NCBI GenBank assembly: GCA_026874595.1
Contig: CM049306.1
Coordinates: forward strand, 20,085,019-20,149,018
Direction: 5' to 3'
Length of the DNA: 64,000 nt
Source: Sipunculus nudus
Lineage: Eukaryota; Annelida; Sipuncula; Golfingiida; Sipunculidae
Positions 60,870 through 64,000 of this stretch are shown piece by piece. The notes below the pieces were generated by a model. It was not told the origin of the DNA. It ran no database searches and worked only from the letters and a program-made list of their open reading frames with translations. Position 1 is the stretch's first letter. Each line of letters starts with the position of its first letter. The position numbers were made by a program, and so were the translations under genes.

Positions 60870-63800
60870 ATTAGCTCAGCTGACTAGAAGTCATCTGAGC
60901 TATAGTCGTGGTCCATTGTCCGTCCGTCCAGATGTCCGTCCGTAAGACTGGCAAGTTTCGACACCTTGGACCTACAAATCTGAAATTCGGCATACAGTTA
61001 GATGTCCCCAAAATCTCCTACCATGCCGAAAATTGGGTCAATAGGACTTCGTTCCTTCGAGATATTAAGGAAAAACCTCAATTTTTTATTAGAAAACTAT
61101 TTTCACACTTCAGGACTGCCTAATATCAAAACCACTCATCTGGTTTTCTTCATATTTACCATCAATATTCCTCTATATAGTTCCTATGTACATGCCAGAT
61201 ATTAAGTCAGTATTATATAATTTAAAAAGTTATGGGCCTAAACATAATGGAATTTGTAAAAAAATTAGGAAGATATTTGGTCACTTAAGACCAAAAGTGT
61301 TAAAGGTAGGGACATTTTTCCAGTAATACAACTTTAAATAATCAAAATTTAATTGTTTTCCCAAATAGATCAAAATCTGTTAAATTTTTTTAAATATTGG
61401 CAAAAATATAAAATTGGTACCTTAAATTTTGCCCAACTTTGGCCACGGCACGTTTTTTTCCTGTAAGTACTGTGGATTTAATTTTCACAGCATGTATACA
61501 TAAGGATTTAATCTGTTAAAATCTGAAATTTGACAATAAAGCCGCTAAATTAGGCTAGTGATTGAATTTTTTTGGAGGCTCTTGTTGTATTCCCTTACAT
61601 TTTCAAGCAGTCCACTTTGATGACTGTAGGTCATTCAGAGCACATCTCTATGCTCCCCAGGCTGTTGGCATAATTTTAGATGTCCCCAAAATCTCCTACC
61701 ATACCGAAAATTGGGTCATTAGGAATTCGTTCCTTAGAGATATTAAGGAAAAAAAAACTCCGTTTTCCATAAAAAAGCCATTGTTACGTTTCAAGGCTGC
61801 CAAATATCAAAACCACTGATCTGTTTTTGATGGTATTTAGTATTCACATTCTTTCATACATTTTCTATGAACATACCAAAAATTAGGTCAGTATATGGTA
61901 TTATTTTGAAGTTATGGGCCAAAACAAATTGCAATTTTTTAAAAAATCAGGAAATATATTTACTCACCTAACACGAGAATTGCTGAACCTAGAGACTTTT
62001 TTTCAGGAATATAACTTTATTTAATCAAGATTCAATTGTTTACCCAAAATTAGATCTGAATTTTGCAAATTTTTCAAGTTATTAGCATAAATAAAAAATC
62101 AATACCTTACATTTTGTCCAACTTTGGCACTGTTGATTTAATTTTCACAGCATATATACATAAGGATTTAATCTTTTAAAATCTGAAATTTCAAAGAAAT
62201 TGATTGGAAAGAATAGCTTTTATTCATGTTTTCATACACCATGTCAAGTGTTGTTTACATCTAGCCCACCTAGTAGTACAGCCTTCACTTGCATTATGTA
62301 ACCCACCCAAGGCAGCTTGCCTTGGGTCACCCTGGCCTCTACTAGCAGGCTTCCCCTCTGCCCTGCACTGCCCCCCCCCCTGATGGTGCATAAACTAGAT
62401 GAATGTTATTATTTTCTGTATTTGAATCATTCTTATTCTAGGCTATGCTACATTTCAGATTTTGTATTGTACCAGCAGGGTTACAATGATTAAAGTGTAC
62501 ATTTAATTGTGTCCACAAAGTGGTGTATTGCTATGAAAGTGTGGATGTTCATCAGATAAGTAATCCCTTACTTCAGAAGAGTAAAAACTTCACCAGGTGT
62601 GAAATTGACTATTAATTCCAGTAATAAATTAAAACTGGGATAGTAATTAGCACAATGATATTGTTTGTCCCTCATTCAAAGAACAGTGTGTATACTTTAT
62701 TTGAAAAGATGTTTTATTTTATCAAATTTACTTTTATTTTATTTTGATGAATAAAATTAAGCATATACTGAAAACTCCAATGTGCAAAACTTTTTAATAG
62801 TGATTCAAGGAATATTCTTGTAGATGCCATGTTGTGGCATTATTTTCTTTTAAATTCAGTTTAAACATTTATGATTTAAAAATAATGAAATATATGTGTA
62901 TGCATAATATGACCCAATAGACCTACACTCTGGATATATGATGATTGCAACTTTTGCAGCAATTCTAATATTTTAACTTATATTTTCAGGGTTTTTTATT
63001 AAAAATTTATAAAACCTGTAAATAAAAAAATGATTCAGATAAATACTTCTTAATGGAAAAAGTGGATATGCTTAAAAAATAGGATTATATATAAACTTAA
63101 ATGCATTTTTCCCTTGAAAGTGAAATAAAGGTATTAGTCCATTCCGTCCACTTGCCTGTCCATCTGTAAATTTTCATATGCATCACAGAATCTCAAAATT
63201 TTACTGTTTTTCTTCATGACAGTCTTGTCAGAGTATTAGTTTGCAATCATATATTTAGAACTTTACTATAACCAAGTAGGAGGGCCCCTTTCCTCTAAGC
63301 TTTTCATATTCTTATATAAATGAAAAACATTACAATAGAATATTTCTACATCCACCTTCCTGCTGCCCTCACTTTTCCCTTCTCCGAACCCCATCCCAAA
63401 GTCAGCCTCAGTAAGCAAGAACAAGACGAATATCAGATATATTCATACTTTAATATTTTGTATAACTATTCGTCCATAGGTACCTATGTACATGCCAGAA
63501 ATTATGTCAATATTGTGTAATATGTAGACATAGTGGGCATCACAATAATGTACCTTGTCAAGACTAAAGAGATATTGTGTCATACAGTCACATATTCATA
63601 AATCACTTCATCAGCATAGTTAATCATAACATCATATCTGTCAAATTGAATGCTTGCAGACTACCATACGCTTTAGATCCTTCAACAAATAACCTTATCA
63701 TCATTCTACTACTGCTTATTACTGCTGTCATTGCATTCATATTTGCTCAAATATATCACAATTTTCAACCCCTCCTAAATAAATAAAAAATAAACCACTT

Positions 63801-63993
63801 TATTTGACTCTATTAATCCATCAGTCAGGTAATTTCTTTATCATTTACTCACATATTACATAACATTTCTTTATAATAGCCCACATGTATATGATATTCA
63901 TAAGCTTTATCGACTCGATATAGTATCACAGTGGAGAAACATTTATAGTCCAATCACGATCAGCTGAGCGCCGTGACCCATGGGTCCCTTGTT
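60870..63993 (+). mobile_element. Unclassified 3.1-kb repeat family, copy C
   Basis: Complete copy about 370 bases beyond the RBM5-like polyadenylation signal and ending a few bases before the window edge. Structure as in copy B. The 69-codon frame at 63577-63786 (also at 40840 and 56990 in A and B) ends in a hydrophobic segment ([20 protein letters not shown]). Confidence 0.88.
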
Positions 63994-64000
63994 TTATTTT

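Overview
This window is animal nuclear DNA. Genes are split by GT-AG introns, the sequence is AT-rich, and it is packed with LTR elements, non-autonomous DNA transposons, SINEs, minisatellites and microsatellites. The repeat content resembles a marine mollusc (bivalve-like) or another lophotrochozoan. That placement is an inference from gene and repeat character, not from a marker gene.

Three host genes can be built with consistent splice phases. (1) 1561-5757, plus strand: the last six exons of an ionotropic glutamate receptor-like channel (part of S1, pore, S2, M4, tail); its 5' exons lie left of the window or were not recognised. (2) 9873-13919, minus strand: a complete three-exon, 202-residue claudin/PMP22-like four-helix membrane protein with a TATA box just upstream. 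(3) 44214-60047, plus strand: a complete 19-coding-exon, 889-residue RBM5/RBM10-type splicing regulator (RS-rich head, RRM1, RanBP2 zinc finger, RRM2, OCRE, C2H2, G-patch). A possible far-upstream 5' UTR exon lies near 35.44-35.56 kb. The three genes show no functional link to each other.

The rest is mobile DNA. 17090-26083 holds a BEL/Pao LTR retrotransposon with a perfect 5-bp target duplication, two almost identical 1.2-kb LTRs and a gag-pol frame broken by two frame changes and a stop. It sits inside a roughly 20-bp satellite array and splits it. 28.0-34.8 kb is a mosaic of SINEs and TIR elements. An unclassified, roughly 3.1-kb repeat family occurs three times in the same orientation around the RBM5-like gene: 36105-41241 upstream, 54265-57408 inside an intron, and 60870-63993 just past the 3' end. 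The upstream copy carries a nested PIF/Harbinger-like insertion flanked by TAA. A separate TIR element (41392-43120) lies between that copy and the gene.

No bacterial-type system, CRISPR array, or confident intact tRNA or rRNA gene was seen. The most unusual structures are the satellite-targeted BEL element, the triple direct repeat around RBM5, and the CGGCCGAT-rich TIR element at 30004-31899, which is itself bracketed by a direct duplication.
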